From BNXB01 sp031548005 (GTDB lineage: Bacteria; Bacteroidota; Bacteroidia; Bacteroidales; Azobacteroidaceae): a DNA stretch of 64,000 nucleotides. Numbering within the stretch: the first letter of the stretch is position 1; every line of letters begins with the position of its first letter. The translations under genes and the position numbers were made by a program. A model generated the notes under the pieces. That model did not search any database. It was not told where the DNA came from and worked only from the letters and a program-made list of their open reading frames with translations. The stretch lies in assembly GCA_031548005.1 (NCBI GenBank), contig JAVBRK010000024.1, positions 56,188-120,187 of the forward strand, in the 5' to 3' direction. Of this stretch, positions 53,711 to 63,012 are shown in pieces.

Positions 53711-56017
53711 TTAAAATTTAAAATTATAAGTAACCGAAGGAACAATCCCGAATAAATAAATCATTTCCGCATAGGGAAGTCCGGTCATATCGTCCTGTTG
53801 GTAAGTAATAGTCCAGGGATTCTTGCGGTTGTATACGTTATAAATAGAAAAATTCCACTCGCCTTTCCATCGTTTTTTTGAATCCGGATTGGGAATGTAG
53901 TTCAGCGATAGGTCGAGCCGGTCGTAATTCGGCTTGCGGTACTCGTTCCGTCCCGAATAGATCGGAAAATATTCGCCGTCGATCTCGAAACGTCCTGTCG
54001 GATAAGTGGTCGGATTCCCTGTTGCAAATACCCAGGTAGCCGAAATATTGAGTTTTTTGGAGAATTCGTACGAAGTCACTACATTAACGGTGTGTGTTTT
54101 ATCGTACGGAGCCAGATAGCTTTTTCCATTGTTTATTTCCGGAATGGTGCGTTCCGAGCGCGACAAGGTGTAATTGACAAAACCGGTCAGTTTTCCAGTA
54201 TTCTTTTTAACCATAAATTCCGCGCCATAGGCTTTTCCGGTTCCGGTTCGCACTTCTCCTTCCAATTGCTGGTTCAGGATCAGGTTGGCATGTTCTGCAA
54301 AGTCGATCACATGATCCAGTTTTTTATAGTATAACTCCACCGAGGTTTCAAACATATTATCCTTGAAATTTTTGAAATACCCGGCCGAAAACAGGTCGAC
54401 CTGCTGGGGTTTTACATTGGGACTGGAAGAGAACCAGACATCGAGCGGGGAGCCGGATGCCGAATTGTTGGCTAATTGCAGGTATTGGACATTCCGGACG
54501 TAGTTGGCTTTGACGGAAGATTCGTCGTTCAGGCGGTAAACCAACCCGATGCGCGGTTCGAGCGCCGTGTAGGTATTGTAGATTTCTCCCGAACCGTAAA
54601 CTGTAGAATCGGCCGGTTCGTAATTGGCATCGTAACTGACAACAGTCGCTTTTCCGATATTCTGGAAAATGGAAAACCGTAGTCCGTACTTCAGGCTTAA
54701 TTTGTCGGTTACTTTCTGCTCGTTTCCGACGTATAGGGCATGTTCGAGAGCATTGGTCGCATCCACTTTGTAGGGAGCATAACCATCCATATTAACGATT
54801 CCCGGATTAAAATGATGGTGAGTCGACGATAATCCGTAACTGAGTTTCCAGATGTCGTTGATCGGCTGGCTGAAATCGGCCCGGAGCATGATGTCTGTAA
54901 TCGCAGACTCCCATTGAGCTTTAGACCCTTCCAGTTTCGAGGCCAGTCCGTAATCGTAGTTGGTGAAATTTGTGCTGAATTTTCCGAATAGTTTTTCCGA
55001 GAAAACGTGGCTCCAGGTGAGCGATGCTGCGGCATTTCCATATTTGAAGTCCCCCGGCTGGGCGCCGAAGTTGTCTTTCCCGTAATAAGCGTTGAAAGCC
55101 AACCGGTCCCGTTCGGAAAATATATGGTTCAGTTTAGCGTTCAGATCATAAAAATAGATCGATGATTTTCTCAGGGCCTCGTCTGCCGATAACTTAAGGA
55201 ATAAATCGGCGTAGCTTCTGCGGCCGCCGACCATCCACGATGTTTTTTGTCCGATCGGTCCCTCGAGCATCAACCGGCTGGAGATCAACCCGACTCCTCC
55301 TGTACCATGAAAACGGGATGGAATCTCGTCTTTGGTCTGCACATCCAGCAGAGATGACAAGCGTCCGCCATGCTTCAACGGTAAATCACCTTTATACAAT
55401 TCCAATCCACTGATCACATCGTTGTTAAAAACAGAGAAAAATCCCATCAGGTGGGAGGGATTATAAACGGTGGTATTATCTAACAAAATCAGGTTCTGAT
55501 CGGGAGAACCTCCGCGGACACTGAATCCGGAGCTTCCCTCCGAAGCAGCCTGAACTCCGGGCAGTAATTGCAATGCTTTGATTACGTCGACTTCTCCCAT
55601 CAAAGCAGGAATTTTCTTAACTTCTTCGATATTGAGTCGTTCCACGCCCATATTCATCCGGGTGAGCTGTTCGTCGCGGCCTTTTGTCGACACCAGAACT
55701 TCCTGTAAAGTGGCGTTAGGCTTCAACTTAATATCCGTTTTTTGGTTGGAGATTAGGTTGATTTTTATTTCTTTGGGGTCGTAGCCGACATAAGATACCT
55801 GTAATGTGTAATTTCCTTTGGGCAGTAAAATGGAATATTCTCCGGTTTCTCCGGCAGCCACTCCTCTATTGGCTTCTACTACCTTTAAGAAAGCTCCCGG
55901 AAGAGATTCTCCGGTTTCCTGGTCTTTTATATAACCTTTTAATTCAAGTTGTTGGGCTGATAGGATAGGGCAGGTTATGAATAAAATAAATAAAAAAATA
56001 AGTCTTGAGTGTAGCAT
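53711..56017 (-). CDS. TonB-dependent receptor with CarboxypepD_reg-like N-domain
   Basis: 768 residues. A signal peptide (FLFILFITCPILSAQ) precedes a carboxypeptidase-regulatory-like domain (about 24-100: GYIKDQETGESLPGAFL). The plug (about 115-235) has LPGVQAASEGSSGFSVRGGS and NLILLDNTTVYNPSH, and a beta-barrel ends YLFGIVPSVTYNFKF with terminal Phe. It lacks the SusC-type EVVVIGYG motif, so it is a non-SusC receptor that pairs with DUF4249. A -7-like TACTTTTG is on the minus strand at 56037-56044. Substrate unknown. Confidence 0.93.
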   Translation of the reverse strand: MLHSRLIFLFILFITCPILSAQQLELKGYIKDQETGESLPGAFLKVVEANRGVAAGETGEYSILLPKGNYTLQVSYVGYDPKEIKINLISNQKTDIKLKPNATLQEVLVSTKGRDEQLTRMNMGVERLNIEEVKKIPALMGEVDVIKALQLLPGVQAASEGSSGFSVRGGSPDQNLILLDNTTVYNPSHLMGFFSVFNNDVISGLELYKGDLPLKHGGRLSSLLDVQTKDEIPSRFHGTGGVGLISSRLMLEGPIGQKTSWMVGGRRSYADLFLKLSADEALRKSSIYFYDLNAKLNHIFSERDRLAFNAYYGKDNFGAQPGDFKYGNAAASLTWSHVFSEKLFGKFSTNFTNYDYGLASKLEGSKAQWESAITDIMLRADFSQPINDIWKLSYGLSSTHHHFNPGIVNMDGYAPYKVDATNALEHALYVGNEQKVTDKLSLKYGLRFSIFQNIGKATVVSYDANYEPADSTVYGSGEIYNTYTALEPRIGLVYRLNDESSVKANYVRNVQYLQLANNSASGSPLDVWFSSSPNVKPQQVDLFSAGYFKNFKDNMFETSVELYYKKLDHVIDFAEHANLILNQQLEGEVRTGTGKAYGAEFMVKKNTGKLTGFVNYTLSRSERTIPEINNGKSYLAPYDKTHTVNVVTSYEFSKKLNISATWVFATGNPTTYPTGRFEIDGEYFPIYSGRNEYRKPNYDRLDLSLNYIPNPDSKKRWKGEWNFSIYNVYNRKNPWTITYQQDDMTGLPYAEMIYLFGIVPSVTYNFKF

Positions 56018-56077
56018 GATCCGTGAAAATAAGCGACAAAAGTACAGTTTTATTTTAGTTTTTTCTGATAAACAGTG

Positions 56078-56085
56078 TAACTTTG
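56078..56085 (+). promoter_or_regulatory. -7 element of the trpS promoter
   Basis: TAACTTTG, full -7 match, 47 nt before the ATG. The divergent receptor promoter (-7 at 56037-56044) lies 33 bp away. Confidence 0.6.
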
Positions 56086-56132
56086 CAATTTAAAATATCA
56101 TAAAAAGAAATTAAAAAGAATAAATATAAACC

Positions 56133-57119
56133 ATGCAAACAGTCTTAAGCGGCATACGATCAACGGGAAACCTGCATTTAGGAAATTATTACGGAGCCTT
56201 GCGAAATTTTATCCGGATGCAGGATCAGTACAACTGCTATTTTTTTGTGGCGGACTATCATTCGCTTACCACCCATCCGGATCCGAAAATGCTTTACCGG
56301 AATGTGAGAAATGTGATTACAGAATATTTAGCGGCAGGGTTGGACCCCGAAAGAAGTACCTTGTACATTCAGAGTGACATTCCTGAAATTCCGGAACTTT
56401 ACCTGTTGTTGAATATGCATGCTTATATGGGAGAGTTGGCTAAAACCCCCTCTTTTAAGGAAAAAGCGCGGACACAACCGGAAAATGTCAATGCAGGATT
56501 ACTGACCTATCCGGTATTGCAGGCGGCAGATATATTGGTTCATCGCGCTGATTTCGTGCCCGTAGGAAAAGACCAGGAGCAACACATCGAGTTGACCCGT
56601 AAATTTGCCCGTCGGTTCAATAATTTTTATGAAACGGAATTTTTTCCGGAGCCTCAGGCATTCAATTTCGGAACCAACCTGATCAAAATCCCGGGATTGG
56701 ATGGAAGCGGAAAAATGGGTAAATCGGAAGGGAATTGTATTTACCTGAAGGACGATCCGAAAACGATCGAGAAAAAAGTGAAGAAGGCGTTGACCGACCA
56801 GGGACCGACCGAACCCAACCAGGAAAAACCCGAGTGCATCGAAAATCTGTTTACGATCTTACAGGTGGTTTCGGCTCCTGAAGTAGTAGAACATTTTGAT
56901 AAACAGTGGAATGCCTGTGAAATTCGTTACGGCGATCTGAAAAAACAATTGGCTGAAGATATTATCCGGGTAGTTGCACCGATTCGTGAGCGCATCCTGG
57001 AGATAGAAAACGACGACGCTTATCTGCAACAGGTAACAAAACTGGGAGCGGAAAAAGCAAGGGAAAATACCATAAAAACAATGAAAAGCGTGCGGGAAAT
57101 TATGGGATTCAAGAGATAA
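56133..57119 (+). CDS. trpS: Tryptophanyl-tRNA synthetase
   Basis: A 328-residue class I synthetase that charges tRNA-Trp. The HIGH-type motif is STGNLHLGNYYGALRN near the N-terminus and the KMSKS-type loop is GSGKMGKSEGNCI (about residue 193). LTYPVLQAADILVH and VPVGKDQEQHIELTR are the usual Rossmann-core landmarks. Normal length and probably monocistronic or followed by the radical SAM gene (34-nt gap). Confidence 0.96.
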   Translation: MQTVLSGIRSTGNLHLGNYYGALRNFIRMQDQYNCYFFVADYHSLTTHPDPKMLYRNVRNVITEYLAAGLDPERSTLYIQSDIPEIPELYLLLNMHAYMGELAKTPSFKEKARTQPENVNAGLLTYPVLQAADILVHRADFVPVGKDQEQHIELTRKFARRFNNFYETEFFPEPQAFNFGTNLIKIPGLDGSGKMGKSEGNCIYLKDDPKTIEKKVKKALTDQGPTEPNQEKPECIENLFTILQVVSAPEVVEHFDKQWNACEIRYGDLKKQLAEDIIRVVAPIRERILEIENDDAYLQQVTKLGAEKARENTIKTMKSVREIMGFKR

Positions 57120-57153
57120 ACCTCTTTCCCGGACTTTCACGTCACACAGGAAC

Positions 57154-58158
57154 ATGAATTACTATCTTCTCCTGAAACTGAATAGGCTTATTAAGAATCC
57201 GCGCGCCAAACTTTTGGCCATTGCCGGATTGTTCCTGCTTAACAAGCGGTACCTGAATGTTTTTATCGATCCGGTATTTGCTTGTAACCTCCGGTGTGTT
57301 ATGTGTTATTTTTCTGATCCTTCATTCAATACCAACCGGGGACCAGCGCTTACAAGAGAAGAAATTGCCGGAATTGCCGGCGCTTTTTTCAAAAATGCCA
57401 TGCGGGTACAGATCGGCTGTGGAGCAGAACCTTCCCTCTATAAGTACAATCCGGATATTATTCGTCTGGCAAAAAAAGTCGGGGTAGGGTATGTATCGTT
57501 TACGTCGAATGTTAATCTGTTGAATAAAAGTGCGATAGAAGAACTGCTGCAAGCAGGTTTGGATGAGTTAATCGTTTCGATGCACGGGGTAACAAAGGAA
57601 ACTTATGAAAGAATGATGAAAAAGGCTTCTTTCGAAAAATTTCATCAGGTATTGCACGATATTGCACTTCTTAAAAAACAGTATCCGGGTTTTAAGTTAC
57701 GAATCAATTACACGATCAACCCGGAAAATTTACCGGAATTACGTTTCTTTTTTGATGTGATGGGCGATTATGGTATCGATATCCTGCAACTCCGGCCGAT
57801 CCGCAGGTTGGGAGATACGGAATATGCCGATTTTGATCTAACGCCTTTTGAGCAGGAATACCACATGATTATCCGGAAATTGAACGAAGAATGTAAAGCC
57901 CGTAATATTGTCTGCCTGTCGTCCGGCGACCTGAAAGGTAAAGAAAACAACCAGGGAGTGGCAGTGGTCGACTACTCCTATTGTTACATTTCACCAGGAC
58001 ACATCGGAGATCATGACTTCCGGCTGGGTGTCGAATCCTGGCGTTCTTACTCTAAACGAACAGGATTTTTATCTTCTCTGTGGGATGCTTTGAAAAAAGA
58101 TATAAAACCCGACCCCCAGAAATCGGAAGCGCATGTAAATTACGATATCAATCTGTAG
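57154..58158 (+). CDS. Radical SAM protein
   Basis: 334 residues. The CxxxCxxC motif is Cys44, Cys48, Cys51 in FACNLRCVMCYF, binding a 4Fe-4S cluster for S-adenosylmethionine cleavage. The usual TIM-barrel landmarks follow (GCGAEPSLYKYNPDII, VGYVSFTSNVNLL, LDELIVSMHGVTKETYERM). The C-terminal third lacks a clear SPASM cysteine set (only scattered Cys in YSYCYISPGHIG), so the substrate class is unclear. Its 3' end overlaps the convergent antiporter by 11 nt. The AraC/peptide genes are far away, so a RiPP-modifying role is not indicated. Confidence 0.88.
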   Translation: MNYYLLLKLNRLIKNPRAKLLAIAGLFLLNKRYLNVFIDPVFACNLRCVMCYFSDPSFNTNRGPALTREEIAGIAGAFFKNAMRVQIGCGAEPSLYKYNPDIIRLAKKVGVGYVSFTSNVNLLNKSAIEELLQAGLDELIVSMHGVTKETYERMMKKASFEKFHQVLHDIALLKKQYPGFKLRINYTINPENLPELRFFFDVMGDYGIDILQLRPIRRLGDTEYADFDLTPFEQEYHMIIRKLNEECKARNIVCLSSGDLKGKENNQGVAVVDYSYCYISPGHIGDHDFRLGVESWRSYSKRTGFLSSLWDALKKDIKPDPQKSEAHVNYDINL

Positions 58159-59548
58159 GTTTTTGGGAGTTTGCTCTCCAGACAAAGGTGGCAAGAACAA
58201 AAGATACGATCGACGCCGCTATCCAAAAATAAGACACCTGCGTAAAATCATATACTTCCTTTCCTCCCTCGATCGTTTTATTTTTATCAATCAGCCAGCC
58301 GCTGATCAAATCCTGAACTCCGGCGCCTATATAACTGGCGATTCCGACAATGCCCAATGCAGCTCCACTGGCATTTCGAGGAACGATATCCACAGCCATC
58401 AATCCTCCTAAAAAGCAGATCAATACTCCGATGGCAATGCCGAACAGGACCATACTGGCAATGTTGATGTAGAAATTATTTCCTCCGAATAAGAACAGGT
58501 ATAACGACAGGGAATTCAGGATCCCGAAGATCAGGGCCGGGATGTTCCGGCTTCCTTTGAATAACCTGTCGGAAAACCATCCGGATAGAATGGTTCCCAG
58601 GATACCCAGCAATGCATTAACAGAGATGATCTGAGTGGCTGTTTGAAGGGAAAAACCCTTTGCTTCCTGTAAAAACAAGACTCCCCACCCGTTAATAGCA
58701 TACCGGCTGATATACATAAAGGCACTGGAAAGTGCCAATATCCACACATATGGGTTTTTCAATACTTTTTTCTGGGTCGCCGAAGTGCTTTCCCGGTGGA
58801 TTTTCGGAGCTTGCTCATGGGAAAGCGCCTCTACCGGAGGTAATCCCTTGCTTTGCGGATGGTCGTGTAGAAAGATCCAGATAATGATTACTCCGATTAC
58901 TCCGGCGATACACGAACCGATAAATCCCCACTGCCAGCCGAAATAACCGACCACTGCGCCAACAAACAAAAAGGAAAAGAATTCTCCCAGATTATGGCTG
59001 GAACTGAAAAAACCGTAGAATGTCCCCCGTTCCTTAATTGGAAACCATCGGGAGAGGGATACAACAGACGGACCGGCCCCCATTGACTGGGACCAACCGT
59101 TGATTCCCCACAAAATAGCAAATGAAATAAAGAAAGTAGCGGTGGTGATGTAGTTGTTTATTTCTGCAATACCCAGTATCCCGATCAGTAAATTGGCCAT
59201 TGCGGAGATGATCAGTCCGGTTGCCATAAACCGTTTAATGTTGGAATGATCGGCTAGAAAGCTGTTGACAAACTTTCCAGCAGCATAAGTAAACAATAAT
59301 GCGGATCCGATAGCCCCCAATTGCTTGGCATCCAGCGCTCCAGTCTCCAGAATCGGCTTTTTTACAATATTCAGGCTGGTACGGCATACATAGTAGAGGC
59401 TATATCCAATCGTGGCTGCCAGAAAACTCGACCACCGGAGTTTGTTGTAATATTTCCTTTTTGCTTCTTCATCACCCGGATATTCCGGTGATGGATCGCT
59501 GATTTTATAAAAACCAACAATCTTATTAAGTAATGGAATCCCTTTCAT
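58148..59548 (-). CDS. Organophosphate:phosphate antiporter (GlpT/UhpT-like MFS)
   Basis: A 466-residue transporter with 12 predicted helices. The OPA-family landmarks are YYNKLRWSSFLAATIGYSLYY near the N-terminus, the conserved GINGWSQSMGAGPSVVSLSRWF segment and NLGEFFSFLFVGAVVGYF; the second half carries SRYAINGWGVLFLQEAKGFS. It would import glycerol-3-phosphate in exchange for phosphate. Its start overlaps the stop of the upstream GDPD gene by 4 nt (ATGA), so hydrolysis of glycerophosphodiesters and uptake of the product form one operon. Confidence 0.9.
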   Translation of the reverse strand: MKGIPLLNKIVGFYKISDPSPEYPGDEEAKRKYYNKLRWSSFLAATIGYSLYYVCRTSLNIVKKPILETGALDAKQLGAIGSALLFTYAAGKFVNSFLADHSNIKRFMATGLIISAMANLLIGILGIAEINNYITTATFFISFAILWGINGWSQSMGAGPSVVSLSRWFPIKERGTFYGFFSSSHNLGEFFSFLFVGAVVGYFGWQWGFIGSCIAGVIGVIIIWIFLHDHPQSKGLPPVEALSHEQAPKIHRESTSATQKKVLKNPYVWILALSSAFMYISRYAINGWGVLFLQEAKGFSLQTATQIISVNALLGILGTILSGWFSDRLFKGSRNIPALIFGILNSLSLYLFLFGGNNFYINIASMVLFGIAIGVLICFLGGLMAVDIVPRNASGAALGIVGIASYIGAGVQDLISGWLIDKNKTIEGGKEVYDFTQVSYFWIAASIVSFVLATFVWRANSQKPTD

Positions 59549-60447
59549 CTCAGCCCTTTTTTCTCCAGGTACTCCAATAGCTGGGACGGACGATCAGTTT
59601 GAAGAATGTTTGCTCCTTTCTCAATCAGCCACCCCCAGGTTTCATCAGGCTTATTCTCTTCCACTGCAATATCATCGTCATGACCGGCAGAATGTTCGGG
59701 CCACAAAGCATTGAACCATACCGGAAAATGTTTTTTTATCTCAGGTATACTCCGAAGCAATGGAGCTGATTCATCTTTATAAACCATCTGAACAATAACA
59801 TGCGGATGTTTCCGGTAAGAATCGATTATTTTCAACGAATTAAGATCATATGGATCTACGATCACCTGAATGATTAAATCTTCAGGAATATCATTACATT
59901 TTCGAACCAAACTATCATAAAAAATTGCAGGAACATTAAAAATACATTGATTCATTATCTCATATTCTTTCAGGATAGGAATGATATCGTCATAATAATC
60001 ATACCCCTTGTCGATATCTATCATGATTTTATCTTTAGTAAGCTCTAATATTTCTTCAAAAGTTGGGATCTGATGCCTTGTCTGATGCCCTGTAGAAGCT
60101 GTCAGTCGCATCATTTTCAATTCTTCCAGTGTGTAATCGGAAACATTTCCCTTCCCGGTCATTGTACGGTCAATGGTCTTGTCGTGAATCACGACCAGTC
60201 GATTATCTTTTGTCTTACGGACATCCAACTCAAGGATATCCACTCCCATGCTAATACAATTTTTCGAAGATTGGATGGAGTTTTCCGGAGCATTACGCCA
60301 GTCTCCCCGATGTGCGGCTACCATAACATATGGATTCTCCAGATTATTCAATATTTCTAAAAAACGGGATGAAGTCGTATTTTGTCCATAAGAAATCCGG
60401 ACAAAACAAATGCACAACAACCCAATAAACAGTTTGTAGTATTTCAT
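59545..60447 (-). CDS. Secreted glycerophosphodiester phosphodiesterase (second copy)
   Basis: 300 residues. The start at 60447 gives a signal peptide (MKYYKLFIGLLCICFVRISY). The GDPD motifs are MVAAHRGDWRNAPENSIQS (His, Glu-Asn), LELDVRKTKDNRLVVIHDKT and IMIDIDKGYDYYDDIIP. The C-terminus has GANILQTDRPSQLLEYL. It is a periplasmic paralogue of the GDPD at 38499, coupled to the OPA antiporter. The 3' end of a broken susD gene lies 94 nt upstream, so this locus probably once matched the SusCD-GDPD layout at 38.5-45 kb. Confidence 0.92.
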   Translation of the reverse strand: MKYYKLFIGLLCICFVRISYGQNTTSSRFLEILNNLENPYVMVAAHRGDWRNAPENSIQSSKNCISMGVDILELDVRKTKDNRLVVIHDKTIDRTMTGKGNVSDYTLEELKMMRLTASTGHQTRHQIPTFEEILELTKDKIMIDIDKGYDYYDDIIPILKEYEIMNQCIFNVPAIFYDSLVRKCNDIPEDLIIQVIVDPYDLNSLKIIDSYRKHPHVIVQMVYKDESAPLLRSIPEIKKHFPVWFNALWPEHSAGHDDDIAVEENKPDETWGWLIEKGANILQTDRPSQLLEYLEKKGLR

Positions 60448-60541
60448 TTTTATAAATTTAAAATTAGAAAACTCAGGATTAAGAATTGAGAGTGTTTGCC
60501 GTGAAATATCCACCATCTTCCACTCTCAATTCTCAATTTAT

Positions 60542-60775
60542 TTAGTATCCCGGATTTTGTGTATAACCGGCCAGATCTTTTTCTTTTTCCGGTATCGGAT
60601 AATACAGGAGATAATTTCGTCCGGCCAATGAGGCCAATAAGTCAGTTCTTCCGGTCCGTTTAACATCATACCACCAATAACCTTCTCCATAAAATTCACG
60701 GCGGCGTTCATCCAGAATCAGATTCTGAAAATCCGTTGCACTCAGGTTTTGGATGACTCCGGCTGCAGGTCCCGA
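60542..60775 (-). pseudogene. C-terminal remnant of a SusD-family lipoprotein gene
   Basis: A 77-codon open frame without a start codon. It encodes a SusD C-terminus: LILDERRREFYGEGYWWYDV, KRTGRTDLLASLAGRNYLLY, YPIPEKEKD and the classic ending QNPGY. The rest of the gene and any SusC partner are missing. The frame is cut at 60776 by a stop at the join with the MmcQ-like gene. It precedes the second GDPD-antiporter operon, so it is the residue of a deleted uptake locus. Confidence 0.85.
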
Positions 60776-61026
60776 TTAAGAATAATGCTATTCCAGTATT
60801 TTTTGTTGAAATGCCAAGCCGCTTCCACACAGTTGTAGCGTTCACGCAGGTCAATGGCTTTTATCGGGTCGCATTTTACAAACATCTTCAATTCCGTATG
60901 ATTCAAAGGAATAACAGCAAACCATTTGCCAAATATCCTGAACATAAGGTATTCGTCTTCAAACGGCATATCTTCTGTTGCGCCTTTTAGTGACAGGCAA
61001 TATTCCCGCAATTCTTCTATGTTCAT
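60742..61026 (-). pseudogene. MmcQ/YjbR family gene, 3' end lost at a recombination join
   Basis: 94 residues from ATG 61026 (a start at 61191 would overlap DUF169). MmcQ/YjbR motifs are clear: MNIEELREYCLSLKGATEDM, FGKWFAVIPLN, MFVKCDPIKAIDLRERYN and FNKKYWNSIIL. The family usually runs to about 115-120 residues with a helix beginning near DELI and an IDHSYDLV-like motif. Here the protein ends NRDLQPESSKT, where the frame runs into the susD remnant. Function is probably lost or altered; the family is a CyaY-like fold of unclear role. Confidence 0.75.
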
Positions 61027-61036
61027 GGTATCCAGG

Positions 61037-61753
61037 TCACGGATTGTTGATTCGTTCCTTAATCTTCGCCCAGGCATGAGTATCGAAAAGACAGCTCTTC
61101 CGCATGGTCCCATACATTTCCCTGAATCTTGACATGGGTATGGTAAAACTAAGGATGTTTGCTTCAAAGTAAGGCCGCACGGATGGGTCAAAAAAGCCGA
61201 TAAAAGTTCTTTTTCCGTTCTTATGGTTCTCCAAAACAGTTTGTGTGACTACAGCAGAACAGCCCGAACCGAACAAAGATACTACAGCCTGCTCATCATT
61301 CGTATCAAAAAACGTCCAAGTGGTAAGCCCCGATAAGATATCAGGTGTAGCCAGAAACAGGACGCCCTCTATTTGTTCCAGATTATCCACCTTGTCAATG
61401 CGGGAAAAATTGAGGAATTTCTTTTCAGCTTGCGGAACTTTCAGGGCATCTATAAATTCGAATACCCTATCGGGTGTATCCTTGTATTTCTCTTTTAAAG
61501 AAACAAAATTAGGGATATGTTCAGGCATTTCCGAAAAACCTGTATAAAATTTACCGCCCATACAACCAATAATATCCTCATTGATGCTAATAGGGGTGCC
61601 GGAACGAGCTTCCTTCAATCCTTTGAAAAAACAACCATTGATTTTCTCTGTCTGCCCAGCGGCAATGTCCGAATACCAAAATACCAGAGGTAATTCGGCC
61701 GCATCGCCAAAGGCTTCCCGATAGTTGTTGATAAAAACGGTTTTATCTATCAT
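61037..61753 (-). CDS. DUF169 domain protein
   Basis: A 238-residue cytoplasmic protein matching DUF169 throughout: LPLVFWYSDIAAGQ, GCMGGKFYTGF, FLNFSRIDKVDN, GVLFLATPDILSGLTTWTFF and FGSGCSAVVTQTVLEN. Three Cys lie at conserved-looking positions. Function of the family is unknown; in anaerobes it often sits near redox or heavy-metal genes, but none is here. It starts 24 nt downstream of the phosphatase gene and ends 10 nt before the truncated MmcQ gene, giving a three-gene run. Confidence 0.88.
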   Translation of the reverse strand: MIDKTVFINNYREAFGDAAELPLVFWYSDIAAGQTEKINGCFFKGLKEARSGTPISINEDIIGCMGGKFYTGFSEMPEHIPNFVSLKEKYKDTPDRVFEFIDALKVPQAEKKFLNFSRIDKVDNLEQIEGVLFLATPDILSGLTTWTFFDTNDEQAVVSLFGSGCSAVVTQTVLENHKNGKRTFIGFFDPSVRPYFEANILSFTIPMSRFREMYGTMRKSCLFDTHAWAKIKERINNP

Positions 61754-61777
61754 ATTTTTCTGTATTAGAAAGATGAA

Positions 61778-62569
61778 TCACTCCGTATATATTTCCCTCA
61801 TTTTTTTGAGGTCAACCTGCAAATAGTTTGTCAGGTAATTATCCATTCCACCGTATTCATTGTCGATAACATCGAAAGTTGCCTGGATATATTCCGGCCT
61901 GGCCTCGAATAATGGCGCCAAATAAGGAATGGAATCTGTTATGGGTTTATACTTATCTTTCAGATACCGGTTGGTCAGAAGATAATCCTGAATAACCGTT
62001 TCGCGGTCCACACCAAGCGACGAAAGGAAGAGTGCAGCACCAAAACCTGCCCGGTCTTTGCCTGCCGAGCAGTGGAATAACAAAGGCTCATTTCCTTTAT
62101 TCATCAGTATTTGAAAGAATTTCCGGTACTGTTCTTGATTATCCCTTACAAAATGTTTGTTCCCTTCAACCAATAATGTCGCAACAGAAGTTGAATCTAT
62201 TTTCTTAAAATCAATAATGTTTCCGGTAGCAATGGAAAGAAATACCTGATTCTTCAGCGAAGTCGGTTTTTTATCGGGCGCTACCGCAATTTCGGCAGAA
62301 TCACGGAAATCAATATCGGTAATGAGGGGAATAGATGCCAGATAGTTTAAATCTTCATCGGTCAATTTATTCAAATCTCCCGAACGAAAGACTTTCCACC
62401 ATTTTACAGTTTTATTGTCTGCTGCTTTATAGCCGCCCAAATCGCGTGCATTATAAGCGCCTTCAAGAGGCAACAGCCGGCTTTCCTGTTTCGTTTTAGG
62501 TGTACACGCTGTCACTAAAAACGACAATACAATCACGAATGCTATTCCGTAAATTTTCATCTTTTTCAT
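61778..62569 (-). CDS. Exported tyrosine-phosphatase-family lipoprotein
   Basis: 263 residues. A lipoprotein signal (YGIAFVIVLSFLVTACTP) has Cys22. The Y_phosphatase3-type fold shows NARDLGGYKAADNKTVKW and the P-loop HCSAGKDRAGFGAALFLSS (Cx5R, about residue 165), with a preceding acid-loop region at TDIDFRDSAEI. It dephosphorylates phosphotyrosine or phosphoinositide-like substrates in the envelope (family knowledge). ATG 62560 (MKIYG) is an alternative start. Confidence 0.9.
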   Translation of the reverse strand: MKKMKIYGIAFVIVLSFLVTACTPKTKQESRLLPLEGAYNARDLGGYKAADNKTVKWWKVFRSGDLNKLTDEDLNYLASIPLITDIDFRDSAEIAVAPDKKPTSLKNQVFLSIATGNIIDFKKIDSTSVATLLVEGNKHFVRDNQEQYRKFFQILMNKGNEPLLFHCSAGKDRAGFGAALFLSSLGVDRETVIQDYLLTNRYLKDKYKPITDSIPYLAPLFEARPEYIQATFDVIDNEYGGMDNYLTNYLQVDLKKMREIYTE

Positions 62570-62768
62570 TGTTTTATCACTTGATTACGCATATAAAAGT
62601 ACAATTAAAATTGGTTGCCTCGACTTAAAAATAACAAAACCGGTTGAAGATATGTTCAACAACAGATTTTACTTCAGTTTATTATCGAGATTGAGTTCTC
62701 TGCTTATGCAGGCAACCAAAAGGAGGAAATATTTTAAGTGAAGTGTGACTTATCTTCTTGATAGATGT

Positions 62769-62776
62769 TAACTTTG
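62769..62776 (+). promoter_or_regulatory. -7 element upstream of the Cys-containing small protein
   Basis: TAACTTTG, full -7 match, 30 nt before the ATG at 62807. No -33 TTTG at the right distance. Confidence 0.5.
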
Positions 62777-62806
62777 TGCTGATTTGACAACTTAAAGTAC
62801 AATGGT

Positions 62807-63001
62807 ATGAAACAGCATAATTGCGAAACCTGCCCGATACGGGCGAAATATGACGAGAATCCCAAATCATTGATTGGGAGATTTTGGCGTTGGCATATCA
62901 ATTTCTGTCCCGGATGGAAGGGGTATTTCAAATCTTTGGATGATGAGATGAGGCAGGTATTAAATGAGAAATATCGGTTGAAATACCGGAAAACTAAATA
63001 A
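62807..63001 (+). CDS. Small Cys-containing protein, unknown function
   Basis: A 64-residue basic protein. Cys6 and Cys9 in HNCETCPIRAKY, plus Cys34 in HINFCPGWKGYF, could bind metal or an Fe-S cluster; the WRWH segment adds a His. No hydrophobic helix or signal. The C-terminus is a charged helix (EMRQVLNEKYRLKYRKTK). A full -7 box lies upstream and the acetyltransferase gene starts 11 nt after its stop, so it is very likely real and cotranscribed. No family name is offered. Confidence 0.75.
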   Translation: MKQHNCETCPIRAKYDENPKSLIGRFWRWHINFCPGWKGYFKSLDDEMRQVLNEKYRLKYRKTK

Positions 63002-63012
63002 ACTGAAGCACA

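Noticed and set aside
57154..58158. Radical SAM protein as a RiPP maturase for the small peptides
   Set aside because: It lies 48 kb away with trpS and transport genes, has no SPASM Cys set, and no precursor peptide is adjacent.
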